In this document: positions 16,461-24,189 of the stretch, piece by piece
Layout of the letters: each line of letters starts with the position of its first letter
Position numbering within the stretch: the stretch's first letter is position 1
The notes under the pieces: generated by a model
Databases searched by the model: none
What the model saw: the letters and a program-made list of their open reading frames with translations, nothing else
Told to the model about the DNA's origin: nothing
Translations under genes and position numbers: made by a program
Assembly: GCA_045810265.1 (NCBI GenBank)
Contig: JBJMWF010000154.1
Coordinates: forward strand, 1 to 28,787
Source: Scleromatobacter sp045810265
GTDB taxonomy: Bacteria > Pseudomonadota > Gammaproteobacteria > Burkholderiales > Burkholderiaceae_C
Direction of reading: 5' to 3'
DNA: 28,787 nucleotides

Positions 16461-17582
16461 ATGTGTGCGAAGCGTGTGGTGGTCGGCCTGTCCGGCGGTG
16501 TCGATTCGGCGGTGACGGCCCATCTGTTGAAGAAGCAGGGGCACGAGGTCATCGGCATCTTCATGAAGAACTGGGAAGACGATGACGACGACGAGTACTG
16601 CTCGACGCGCCAGGACTTCCTGGACGCCGCCAGCGTGGCCGACGTGCTGGGCATCGAGATCGAGCACGTCAACTTCGCCGCCGAATACAAGGATCGCGTG
16701 TTCGCCGAGTTCCTGCGCGAGCACCAGGCCGGCCGCACGCCCAACCCCGACGTGCTGTGCAACGCCGAGATCAAGTTCAAGGCCTTCCTCGATCACGCGA
16801 TGCGGCTGGGCGCCGAGCGCATTGCCACCGGCCACTACGCGCGCGTCCGCTTCAACCAGACGAGCGGCCGGCACGAGCTGCTCAAGGGGCTGGATCCGGG
16901 CAAGGATCAGAGCTACTTCCTGCATCGCCTGAACCAGGCGCAGCTGGCGCAGACGATGTTTCCGGTCGGCGAGCTGCACAAGACCGAGGTGCGCCGCATC
17001 GCCGACGAGATCGGCCTGCCCAACGCGAAGAAGAAAGATTCGACAGGCATCTGCTTCATCGGCGAGCGGCCGTTCCGCGAGTTCCTGAACAAGTACCTGG
17101 CGCATGATCCCGGCCCGATCCTGGACGACCGCGGCCGCCAGCTGGGCGAGCACGTCGGCCTGAGCTTCTACACGCTGGGCCAGCGCCAGGGGCTGGGCAT
17201 CGGCGGCGTCAAGGACAGGAAGTCGCAGCGCGGCGGCGGCGAGCACGAGCCGTGGTTCGTGGCGCGCAAGGAGCTGGACACCAACACGCTGCGCGTGGTG
17301 CAGGGCCACGACCACCCGTGGCTGCTGTCGCACCGGCTCAGCGCGATGGACCTGAGCTGGGTCGCGGGCGCGGCGCCAGCGCCGGGCGGGCTCGCATCCA
17401 AGGCGCGCTATCGCCAGCCGGATTCGGCCTGCACGCTGGAGGCCCCGGCGGACGAGCGCGCGATCTCACTGTCATTTCCCGATGCACAGTGGGCGGTCAC
17501 TCCGGGTCAATCCGCCGTGCTGTATGACGGCGAAGTCTGCCTGGGCGGCGGCGTGATCGAGTCGGCGGTGACGCTGGGCTGA
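16461..17582 (+). CDS. mnmA: tRNA-specific 2-thiouridylase MnmA
   Basis: 373 residues. It installs sulfur at position 2 of the wobble uridine of tRNA Lys, Glu and Gln, using ATP and persulfide sulfur relayed from IscS. The PP-loop SGGVDS is at residues 11-16. The catalytic cysteines are Cys100 (NPDVLCN) and Cys198 (DSTGICFIGERPF). The central DQSYFLHRL and LGQRQGLGIGG motifs and the C-terminal beta-barrel (KARYRQPDSACTL, AVTPGQSAVLYDGEVCLGGGVI) are present. An acidic insert EDDDDDEYC lies at 39-47. An earlier in-frame start (16308) overlaps nudJ and is not supported. The start here matches the family N-terminus. Confidence 0.96.
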   Translation: MCAKRVVVGLSGGVDSAVTAHLLKKQGHEVIGIFMKNWEDDDDDEYCSTRQDFLDAASVADVLGIEIEHVNFAAEYKDRVFAEFLREHQAGRTPNPDVLCNAEIKFKAFLDHAMRLGAERIATGHYARVRFNQTSGRHELLKGLDPGKDQSYFLHRLNQAQLAQTMFPVGELHKTEVRRIADEIGLPNAKKKDSTGICFIGERPFREFLNKYLAHDPGPILDDRGRQLGEHVGLSFYTLGQRQGLGIGGVKDRKSQRGGGEHEPWFVARKELDTNTLRVVQGHDHPWLLSHRLSAMDLSWVAGAAPAPGGLASKARYRQPDSACTLEAPADERAISLSFPDAQWAVTPGQSAVLYDGEVCLGGGVIESAVTLG

Positions 17583-17611
17583 GTGCCCGCGCGCGCCGTC
17601 CCTCCTCTGCG

Positions 17612-17692
17612 GTCATCCTACGCGCAGTCGCAGGATCCGCGCTGCGACGAGGCCTCACGGCAGGGGTGACTCCGCGACTCGCGCGGAATGAC
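17612..17692. repeat. 81-bp element with inverted ends and two hairpins
   Basis: It begins GTCATCC and ends GGAATGAC, which are inverted copies apart from one base. Inside are two perfect hairpins: GTCGCAG/CTGCGAC (17627-17633 and 17642-17648, 8-nt loop) and TCCGCG/CGCGGA (17671-17676 and 17682-17687, 5-nt loop). This layout resembles REP/BIME or MITE-like intergenic elements. No second copy is seen in this window. It starts 30 bases after the mnmA stop, so it could also act in RNA processing or termination. From 17693 to 17826 nothing else is recognised apart from a GTGGC/GCCAC hairpin. Confidence 0.45.
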
Positions 17693-17826
17693 GATCTGTT
17701 GGTGGCGACGCCACGCCGGTGACCTGCGGCCTGACCTCGGCCAAAGATGGACGATGTCACCTTGGCGCCGTCGAGCAGCGGGCTCGGCGTGGCATGCTTG
17801 GCGCCCACGCACCGCCAGGATCTCCC

Positions 17827-18195
17827 ATGCTCAACCAAGTCGCCAACGTCTTCGTCGCCCTCATGGCGCTGCTGCACGTCTACATCCTCGTGCTGGAGAT
17901 GTTCCTGTGGACGACGCCGCGTGGGCGCCGGGCCTTCGGTACCACGCCGGAGTTCGCCGAGCAGAGCAAGGTGCTGGCTGCCAACCAGGGGCTGTACAAC
18001 GGCTTCCTGGCGGCCGGCCTGATCTGGGGACTCACGCTGGGGCCGGCCGGCTACAGCCTGAAGCTGTTCTTCCTCGGCTGCATCTTCGTCGCCGGCCTGT
18101 ACGGTGGCTTCACGGCGACGCGCAAGATCCTGTTCATTCAGGCCGTTCCCGCGGCCGTCTCGATCTGTTTTGTGCTGCTCGCCGCCAACGGGTGA
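17827..18195 (+). CDS. DUF1304 family membrane protein
   Basis: 122 residues with four hydrophobic helices: QVANVFVALMALLHVYILVLEMFLW, GLYNGFLAAGLIWGLTLGP, LFFLGCIFVAGLYGGFTA and FIQAVPAAVSICFVLLAA. Length and the patterns LHVYILVLEMFLW, NQGLYNGFLAAGL and CIFVAGLYGG match the DUF1304 family, whose function is not known. The start at 17827 has AGGA seven bases upstream; the longer open frame to 17719 encodes an untypical hydrophilic extension. It is followed after 97 bp by the cysB promoter region and does not appear to be in an operon. Confidence 0.85.
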   Translation: MLNQVANVFVALMALLHVYILVLEMFLWTTPRGRRAFGTTPEFAEQSKVLAANQGLYNGFLAAGLIWGLTLGPAGYSLKLFFLGCIFVAGLYGGFTATRKILFIQAVPAAVSICFVLLAANG

Positions 18196-18218
18196 TATCC
18201 GTTTTTCGAGCATGGTGC

Positions 18219-18276
18219 TGCGTAATATCGAGGTTACGCATATCGAATAGCGCTCGATAATCGTTCTTCATATAAA
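18219..18276 (+). promoter_or_regulatory. AT-rich promoter and operator region of cysB
   Basis: This stretch is strikingly AT-rich. It contains TGCGTAA, 8 bases, TTACGCA (18219-18240) and directly after it TATCGA, 7 bases, TCGATA (18241-18259), with a further direct copy of TATCGA at 18226-18231. Candidate -10 boxes are GATAAT (18256-18261) and TATAAA (18271-18276). No good -35 is visible. The dyads sit where a LysR-type regulator would bind its own promoter; CysB is known to control its own gene in enterics. Confidence 0.5.
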
Positions 18277-18292
18277 GAGCGAGCGAGTCCCC

Positions 18293-19240
18293 ATGAACTT
18301 CCAGCAACTGCGCTCCGTGCGCGAAGCCGTGCGCCGCGGCTTCAATCTGACCGAGGTCGCCCAGGCGCTGCATACGTCGCAGCCTGGCGTCAGCCGCCAG
18401 ATCCGAGAGCTGGAGGATGAGCTTGGCGTCGAGATCTTCGTGCGCGTGGGCAAGCGCCTGACCGGGCTGACGCAGCCGGGCGTGGCCGTGCTGCCCTGGG
18501 TCGAGCGCCTGCTGCAGGACGCCGAGAGCCTGCAGCGCGCCAGCGAGGAATTCACGCAGGGCACCAGCGGCGTGCTGACGATCGCCGCCACCCACTCGCA
18601 GGCGCGCTACGCCTTGCCGACCGCCGTGCGCGACTTCCGCGCCGCGCACCCCAACGTGCAGCTGCAGCTGCACCAGGGCTCGCCCGAGCAGATCGCGCAG
18701 ATGCTGCTGACGGGCACGGTCGACATCGGCATCGCCTCGCACCTGCTGGCCGAGCGGCCCGAGCTGGTGGCGCTGCCCTGCTACCGCTGGACGCATTCCA
18801 TCGTCGTGCCCGACGGCCATCCGCTGGTCGCCGAGGGCGAGGTGACGCTGGAGCGCCTGGCCAAGTACCCGATCATCACCTACGACATCGGCCTGACCGG
18901 CCGCTGGAGCATCGACGCCGCCTTCAAGCGCGCCGGCCTGCGGCCCGAGATCGTCATCACCGCGATGGACGCCGACATCATCAAGACCTACGTCGACCTG
19001 GGCCTGGGCGTGGGCATCCTGGCGTCGATCGCGATGGACGAGGACCAGCCAGGCCGGCTGCGCGCCGTCGATGCGCGCCATCTGTTCTCGATCAACACCA
19101 CCAGCGTCGCCGTGCGTCGCGGCGGCCTGCTGCGCGGCTACGCGTACGACTTCATCCAGACCTTCGCGTCGCACCTGACGCGCGAGGTGGTGGAAGCCGC
19201 CCAGGCGGCGCCGAGCGACACCGAGCAGGCGCCGTTGTAG
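18293..19240 (+). CDS. cysB: CysB-type LysR transcriptional regulator
   Basis: 315 residues. CysB-family proteins activate sulfate uptake and assimilation genes, sensing N-acetylserine or O-acetylserine. The N-terminal winged helix-turn-helix reads NFQQLRSVREAVRRGFNLTEVAQALHTSQPGVSRQIRELEDELG when joined across residues 2-45; this is much closer to CysB/Cbl than to general LysR proteins. The effector domain shows TTHSQARY-like THSQARYALP, GTVDIGIA and GLTGRWSIDAAF. The C-terminus (VRRGGLLRGYAYDFIQTFASHLT) matches the CysB end. It converges with the cysTWA operon, whose genes end 700 bp away, supporting a role in controlling sulfate uptake. Confidence 0.9.
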   Translation: MNFQQLRSVREAVRRGFNLTEVAQALHTSQPGVSRQIRELEDELGVEIFVRVGKRLTGLTQPGVAVLPWVERLLQDAESLQRASEEFTQGTSGVLTIAATHSQARYALPTAVRDFRAAHPNVQLQLHQGSPEQIAQMLLTGTVDIGIASHLLAERPELVALPCYRWTHSIVVPDGHPLVAEGEVTLERLAKYPIITYDIGLTGRWSIDAAFKRAGLRPEIVITAMDADIIKTYVDLGLGVGILASIAMDEDQPGRLRAVDARHLFSINTTSVAVRRGGLLRGYAYDFIQTFASHLTREVVEAAQAAPSDTEQAPL

Positions 19241-19249
19241 CGTCCGCAG

Positions 19250-19269
19250 GAGCGTCCCGGCCGGCGCTC
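19250..19269. terminator. Hairpin between convergent cysB and SnoaL-like gene
   Basis: GAGCG and CGCTC pair around a 10-nt loop containing CCGGCCGG, ten bases after the cysB stop. There is no T-tract on either strand. The stem and loop length equal those of the hairpin in repeat copy A, but the loop sequence differs. Confidence 0.25.
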
Positions 19270-19282
19270 AGGCGCGGTGGGG

Positions 19283-19786
19283 TCACTTGCCGGGGGCGCT
19301 GCCCGCGACCGGACTTCCCGGGACGATGACGATGTTGGTGTTGTGCGAGGCAGTGATGAGCCACTTCCCATCGAGCTTCTGCAGAACCTGGGTGAAGATG
19401 CCGTCGCGAGGTTGACGAGGCGAGCCATCGGGGTTCTTGTCCCCGCTGAGCGACCAGGTCGTGTGCACGATCGCGATGGTCGGCGAGAGGAACCGGATGT
19501 CGGTATCGATGTTCTTCCAGACGCTGTCCTTGAACATCATCGCGTGGACGGCGGCATGGTTCCTGCGGATTTCATCCGTGCCGACCCACCGGCGGCCGTT
19601 CACCTGGACGAAGTCGGCGTCCTTGGTGAACAAGCCAGCCAGTGCATCCATGTCGTGGTGGTTCCAGGCCTCCTGCCAGCGCGATTCGACCTGCCTGATT
19701 TCGTCGGAGTCGTCTTGCGGCGCTGCAAGAACAGGGGTCACCGCCAAGGCCAGCGAAAGAAGTGCCGTTCTTGCAATCGAGTGCAT
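19283..19786 (-). CDS. Secreted SnoaL-like (SgcJ/EcaC type) protein
   Basis: 167 residues. A signal peptide ends near LAA at residue 22. The mature part is a single cone-shaped NTF2/SnoaL-like domain: DEIRQVESRWQEAWNHHDMDALAGLFTKDADFVQVNGRRWVGTDEIRRNHAAVH, seen in pieces over residues 27-82, followed by IRFLSPTIAIVHTTWSLSG and VLQKLDGKWLITASHNTNIV. This is the pattern of the SgcJ/EcaC family (DUF4440 group), whose members are mostly of unknown function; no catalytic residues can be assigned. It follows cysA on the same strand but is separated by 153 bp with a perfect palindrome (19826-19847), so it probably has its own control. Confidence 0.85.
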   Translation of the reverse strand: MHSIARTALLSLALAVTPVLAAPQDDSDEIRQVESRWQEAWNHHDMDALAGLFTKDADFVQVNGRRWVGTDEIRRNHAAVHAMMFKDSVWKNIDTDIRFLSPTIAIVHTTWSLSGDKNPDGSPRQPRDGIFTQVLQKLDGKWLITASHNTNIVIVPGSPVAGSAPGK

Positions 19787-19825
19787 GACTGATCCGTCGG
19801 GGTTGGACCCGCGTGCGGCGCGGAC

Positions 19826-19847
19826 CGATCAGCGCAAGCGCTGATCG
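19826..19847. promoter_or_regulatory. Perfect 22-bp palindrome upstream of the SnoaL-like gene
   Basis: CGATCAGCGC, AA, GCGCTGATCG: perfect 10-bp arms around two bases. It lies 40 bp before the ATG at 19786 and 93 bp after the cysA stop. As RNA it would fold into a 9-bp stem with a CAAG loop, but no T-tract follows in the direction of cysA transcription. An operator for a dimeric repressor or an RNA stability hairpin are both possible. Confidence 0.5.
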
Positions 19848-19939
19848 TCGTGATGGTGGCCCAATTTCGACGTCGAGTCCCCGCACCCCCCAAGTTCAGC
19901 GGGCGCCCGTGACCGCGCTCGTCCCGAAGCCTCGCAGGC

Positions 19940-20927
<988 letters not shown>

Positions 20928-20938
<11 letters not shown>

Positions 20939-21860
20939 TGCGGGACTCCCCATCGACGGACGCCTTCGCGCGCCGTTCGACGATGTACTTCAGGACGAGG
21001 GTGACCAGGGCCAGCGCGGCCAGCAGCGACGCGACGGCGAAGGCGGCGGCGAACTGATAGTCGTTGTAGAGGATCTCGATGTGCAGCGGCAGCGTGTTGG
21101 TCTGGCCGCGGATATGGCCCGAGACGACGCTGACGGCGCCGAACTCGCCCATCGCCCGCGCATTGCACAGGATCACGCCATACAGCAGCGCCCATTTCAC
21201 GTTGGGCAGCGTCACGCGCCAGAGGATCTGCCAGCCCGAGGCCCCCAGCACGCGCGCGGCCTCTTCCTGTTCCTGGCCCTGCGCCTGCATCAGCGGGATC
21301 AGCTCGCGCGCGATGAACGGCACCGTGACGAAGATGGTCGCCAGCACGATGCCCGGCACGGCGAAAACGATCTTCAGGTCGTGGTCGCGCAACCACTCGC
21401 CCCACCAGCCCTGCAGGCCGAAGATCAGCAGGTAGATCAGGCCGGCGATCACCGGCGAGACCGAGAACGGCAGGTCGATCAGCGTCAGCAGGATGTTCTT
21501 GCCGCGGAAGTCGAACTTGGCAATGGACCATGCCGCCGCGACGCCGAAGACCAGGTTCAGCGGCACCGAGATCCCGGCGGCGATCAGCGTCAATCGCAGC
21601 GCGGACAGCGCGTCCGAGTCGCTCAGCGCGGCCCAGTAGACGTCCAATCCCTTCGCGAAGGCCTGCACGAAGACCGCGACCAAGGGCACGAAGAGAAACA
21701 GCGTGAGGAAGGCCAGCGCGACGCCGATCAGCGTGCGTCGCACCCAGGCCGGTTCGCTGACGGCATCGGCCACGCGCGCGGGGGCCAGTGGGCGCAGGCC
21801 GGCGCCAGCGCTGGTCTCGGCCGCGGAAAGCCTGTCGATGGCCTGGGGGACGGCGCTCAT
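20928..21860 (-). CDS. cysW: Sulfate ABC transporter permease CysW
   Basis: 310 residues. One of the two membrane subunits of the sulfate/thiosulfate importer. About six transmembrane helices are visible, the first being TLIGVALAFLTLFLFVPLVAVF. The EAA loop that contacts CysA is EEAARVLGASGWQILWRVTLP. ARAMGEFGAVSVVSGHIRG is a CysW/CysT hallmark. The N-terminal 35 residues before the first helix are longer and more Ala-rich than in E. coli. GGAGGG (complement of 21868-21873) is a good ribosome site. The start codon overlaps the stop of the 22-codon frame in repeat copy B as ATGA, so the gene may be translationally coupled to that frame. Confidence 0.95.
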
Positions 21861-21873
21861 GAGGCAACCCTCC

Positions 21874-21925
21874 GCCTGACGGCTGCGGTGCGAGCTCCCT
21901 TCGGAGCGGCCGGGCGTCCGCTCAT
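21874..21925 (-). repeat. Dispersed 52-bp junction repeat, copy B
   Basis: It is identical to copy A (10640-10691) at 46 of 52 positions. It lies exactly between the cysT stop (21929-21927) and the cysW ribosome site (21868-21873). On the minus strand it opens ATG at 21925, one base after the cysT stop, giving 22 codons (peptide start MSGRPAAPKGARTAA) whose TGA overlaps the cysW ATG. The RNA could form GAGCGG/CCGCTC (8-nt loop) or, alternatively, GCTCC-GAAG-GGAGC. The sequence AGGGG lies upstream of its ATG at ribosome-site distance. Confidence 0.75.
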
Positions 21926-21926
21926 C

Positions 21927-22760
21927 TCAGCGCCCCTGACGCCTGCGCGCCCAGGCCTGCAGCAGGTTGATCAACAGCAGCAGCAGGAAGGCGGCCACCA
22001 GCATCACGACGGCGATGGAGGTGGCACCGGTGAAGTCGTACTGTTCCAGCTTGGTGATGATCAGCAGCGAGGTGATCTCCGAGACCATCGGCATGTTGCC
22101 GGCGATGAAGATCACCGAGCCGTACTCGCCGAGCGCGCGTGCGAAGGCCAGGGCGAAGCCGGTCAGCAAGGCCGGCGCGAGCGCCGGAAAGATGACCAGC
22201 ATGAAGGTCTGCAGGCGCGTCGCACCCAGCGTCGCAGCGGCTTCCTCGAGCTCGCGCTGCAGGTCTTCCAGCACCGGCTGCACCGTGCGCACCACGAAAG
22301 GCAGGCCGATGAAGGTCAGCGCGACGAATACGCCCAGCGGGGTGTAGCTGACCTTGAACGGCAGCCACTTGCCGATCCAGCCGTTGCTGGCATAGAGCGT
22401 GGTCAAGGCGATGCCGGCCACGGCCGTGGGCAGCGCGAACGGCAGGTCGACCAGCGCGTCCACCAGGCGCTTGCCCGGAAACCGGTAGCGCACCAGCACC
22501 CACGACACCAGCAATCCGAACACGCCGTTGACCAGCGCGGCCAGCAGCGAGGTGCCGAAGGTGAGCCGGTACGACGCCATCACGCGCGGCGACGTGACCG
22601 TGGCCACGAAGGTGCCCCAGTTGACCGTGGCGGTCTTCAGGAACACCGCCGACAGCGGGATCAGGACGATGAAGCAGAGGTACAGCAGCGTGAAGCCAAG
22701 GGCGAGATTGAACCCCGGCAACACGCTGTGACGCCGCAACAGCAGGGCGCGCGTGGACAT
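21927..22760 (-). CDS. cysT: Sulfate ABC transporter permease CysT
   Basis: 277 residues (also called CysU). It pairs with CysW to form the sulfate/thiosulfate channel. Six hydrophobic helices are visible, starting LALGFTLLYLCFIVLIPLSAVF. The EAA loop is LEEAAATLGATRLQTFMLVIFP, read in two parts at about residues 187-208. LPFALPTAVAGIALTTLYA and ARALGEYGSVIFIAGNMPM are family signatures. The start at 22760 gives the usual N-terminus (STRALLLRRHSVLPGFNLALG); the ATG at 22805 adds 15 untypical residues. It is the first gene of cysT-cysW-cysA. No sulfate-binding protein gene (sbp or cysP) precedes it. Confidence 0.94.
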   Translation of the reverse strand: MSTRALLLRRHSVLPGFNLALGFTLLYLCFIVLIPLSAVFLKTATVNWGTFVATVTSPRVMASYRLTFGTSLLAALVNGVFGLLVSWVLVRYRFPGKRLVDALVDLPFALPTAVAGIALTTLYASNGWIGKWLPFKVSYTPLGVFVALTFIGLPFVVRTVQPVLEDLQRELEEAAATLGATRLQTFMLVIFPALAPALLTGFALAFARALGEYGSVIFIAGNMPMVSEITSLLIITKLEQYDFTGATSIAVVMLVAAFLLLLLINLLQAWARRRQGR

Positions 22761-22838
22761 GGCGGAACGACAAGGCGGCAAGAGGACGGGAGGATCACGC
22801 GCCACCGTCCTGACGGGGACGAAGTGACGCAGGCATCC

Positions 22839-22868
22839 ACTCTAGGGCGCCTTGCTGCAGCGCCGCAA
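22839..22868 (-). promoter_or_regulatory. Candidate cysT promoter
   Basis: On the minus strand TTGCGG (22868-22863) and TAGAGT (22844-22839) are separated by 18 bases, a plausible sigma-70 pair, leaving a leader of about 70 bases. Just upstream (22866-22902) is a locally AT-richer stretch with AACGAA and TTCGTT arms around CATATG, a possible site for an activator such as CysB. Confidence 0.45.
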
Positions 22869-23008
22869 CGAAGCGAACCACGCTTTCATATGCGCGTTTC
22901 GTTCGACGCCGCGCACCGCTCGGGCGTCCAGCGCCAATGCAGCGGCCGCTGCAAGGTGCTCGCAAGCCTGCCTTTCCGTGGCGCGAAGGCTCGCGGCGAA
23001 CGCCCGCC

Positions 23009-23033
23009 GAGGCGGCCGCCGCCGCGCCGCCTC
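23009..23033 (-). terminator. GC-rich hairpin at the end of the CsoR-family gene
   Basis: GAGGCGG and CCGCCTC pair perfectly around an 11-nt loop, overlapping the stop codon. No T-tract follows. It lies upstream of the cysT promoter and may insulate the two units. Confidence 0.3.
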
Positions 23034-23322
23034 AGCGGACCTTGGCCAGCAGCTGGGTGAGTTCGCCCAGTACTTCGCCCATCTGTTTGCGGCCGCGCGC
23101 GTCGCCACCCAGGCGGCTGCCGAGCTCCTGCTCGACCAGGCTGACCGTCATGTGCACATACGTGCTGTCCAGCGCGCGGCGCACCGCGACCAGCTGGCTC
23201 GCGACGTCGATGCCGGGCTGGCCGGATTCGATCATTCGCTGGATACCTCGTAGCTGGCCTTCGGCTCGCTTGAGGCGGTTGAGCATTTCACTGCGGCTTT
23301 GTTCGTCGACAAGCACTGACAT
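23032..23322 (-). CDS. CsoR/FrmR-family (DUF156) transcriptional repressor without cysteines
   Basis: 96 residues, all-helical. The family (CsoR, RcnR, FrmR, CstR) represses metal, formaldehyde or persulfide stress genes by binding DNA as a tetramer. Recognition rests on LNRLKRAEGQLRGIQRMIESG and on DVASQLVAVRRALDSTYVHM. In CsoR the ligands are Cys-His-Cys; at the matching positions by eye this protein has Gly37, Leu62 and Glu66, and there is no cysteine anywhere. His57 and a Gly/Arg-rich segment near 70-78 are the only unusual polar features. The start at 23322 has GGAGGG upstream. No obvious target gene (efflux pump, dehydrogenase) adjoins it. What it senses is unknown. Confidence 0.87.
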   Translation of the reverse strand: MSVLVDEQSRSEMLNRLKRAEGQLRGIQRMIESGQPGIDVASQLVAVRRALDSTYVHMTVSLVEQELGSRLGGDARGRKQMGEVLGELTQLLAKVR

Positions 23323-23516
23323 TTTTTGGACCCTCCAACGGCAGCGCTCCAATAGGCCCGCCGCGTCTCCATTGTGGGCATTTCACGAAATTTGCATAGG
23401 TGGTGCGGTACCCGGGAGCAACGAAAATCGCCCAAATATCGGGGGGTTCGTCGGGGGGGACCGGGTTTGCGCCATGCGCGAGACGAGGGATCGCCCTTAC
23501 GAATGCGATGAACGCA

Positions 23517-23538
23517 TCGATACCTTTGCACGTATCGA
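23517..23538. promoter_or_regulatory. Dyad between dctR and the CsoR-family gene
   Basis: TCGATAC, eight bases, GTATCGA: perfect 7-bp arms, six bases after the dctR stop. A second dyad, ATGCG-ATGAA-CGCAT, lies adjacent at about 23503-23517, and ATTTC-AC-GAAAT at 23380-23391. The 23323-23544 gap is AT-richer than its surroundings. Possible roles are an operator for the downstream regulator gene or RNA hairpins after dctR; no T-tract follows. Confidence 0.4.
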
Positions 23539-23544
23539 CGCAGC

Positions 23545-24189
23545 CTATCGATCGAGCGGGCGCCCTCTTGCCAGCAGGGTGGCCACTTCCGCCGCGGAGC
23601 GCACGCCCAGCTTGCCGAACACGCGCGCACGGTGCACTTCGACCGTGCGCACCGAGATGCACAGTTCATCGGCGATGACCTTGTTCAGCTTGCCGGCAGC
23701 CACGCGCTGCATCACCTCGCGCTCGCGATCGGACAGGCTCGCGAGCCGTGCCGCGGTCTCCTCGTCCTTCGAATCGGCGGCCTGGCGCGCGGCGTCCACC
23801 GCGAGCGCCCGCGTGACGCGCTCGACCAGCGCCACGTCGCCCGAGGGCTTTTCGACGAAGTCGAACGCCCCCTTCTTCAGCGCCTCCACCGCCATCGGGA
23901 TATCGCCATGGCCGGTGAGGAACAGCACCGGCACGCCGCTGCCGCGCGCCACCAGCGCGTCGTGCACCTGCAGGCCCGACATCGGCTCCATGCGCACATC
24001 GAGCAGGATGCAGCCGGCCAGCGGCGCTTCGTCCGCCGCGGCGAGGAACTCGGGCCCGCTCGCATACGCGCGCACCGCCAGGCCGTGCGACTGGAACAGG
24101 AAGGTCAGCGCGTCGCGCACCGGTGCTTCGTCGTCGACGAGATGAACCATGGGCTCGGGTGGGCGGACGTGGAGCGGGGTGGCGTTCAT
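23545..24189 (-). CDS. dctR: FixJ-family response regulator, DctR-like
   Basis: 214 residues. The receiver domain (about 14-130) has the acidic pair DD at 19-20, phospho-acceptor Asp64 in LLDVRM, Thr92 in FLTGHGD and Lys114 in FVEKP. A LuxR/FixJ-type helix-turn-helix follows (LSDREREVMQRVAAGKLNKVIADEL, then RTVEVHRARVFGKLG). The start at 24189 overlaps the dctS stop as ATGA, so the two are coupled. By analogy to Rhodobacter capsulatus DctSR it should switch on the TRAP dicarboxylate genes that lie divergently beyond dctS. The last residues end in ARGRPLDR. Confidence 0.88.
   Translation of the reverse strand: MNATPLHVRPPEPMVHLVDDEAPVRDALTFLFQSHGLAVRAYASGPEFLAAADEAPLAGCILLDVRMEPMSGLQVHDALVARGSGVPVLFLTGHGDIPMAVEALKKGAFDFVEKPSGDVALVERVTRALAVDAARQAADSKDEETAARLASLSDREREVMQRVAAGKLNKVIADELCISVRTVEVHRARVFGKLGVRSAAEVATLLARGRPLDR

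Noticed and set aside
17718..17761. GGTGAC and GTCACC inverted pair upstream of the DUF1304 gene
   Set aside because: Six-base arms 32 bases apart in GC-rich DNA are expected by chance; no support from context.
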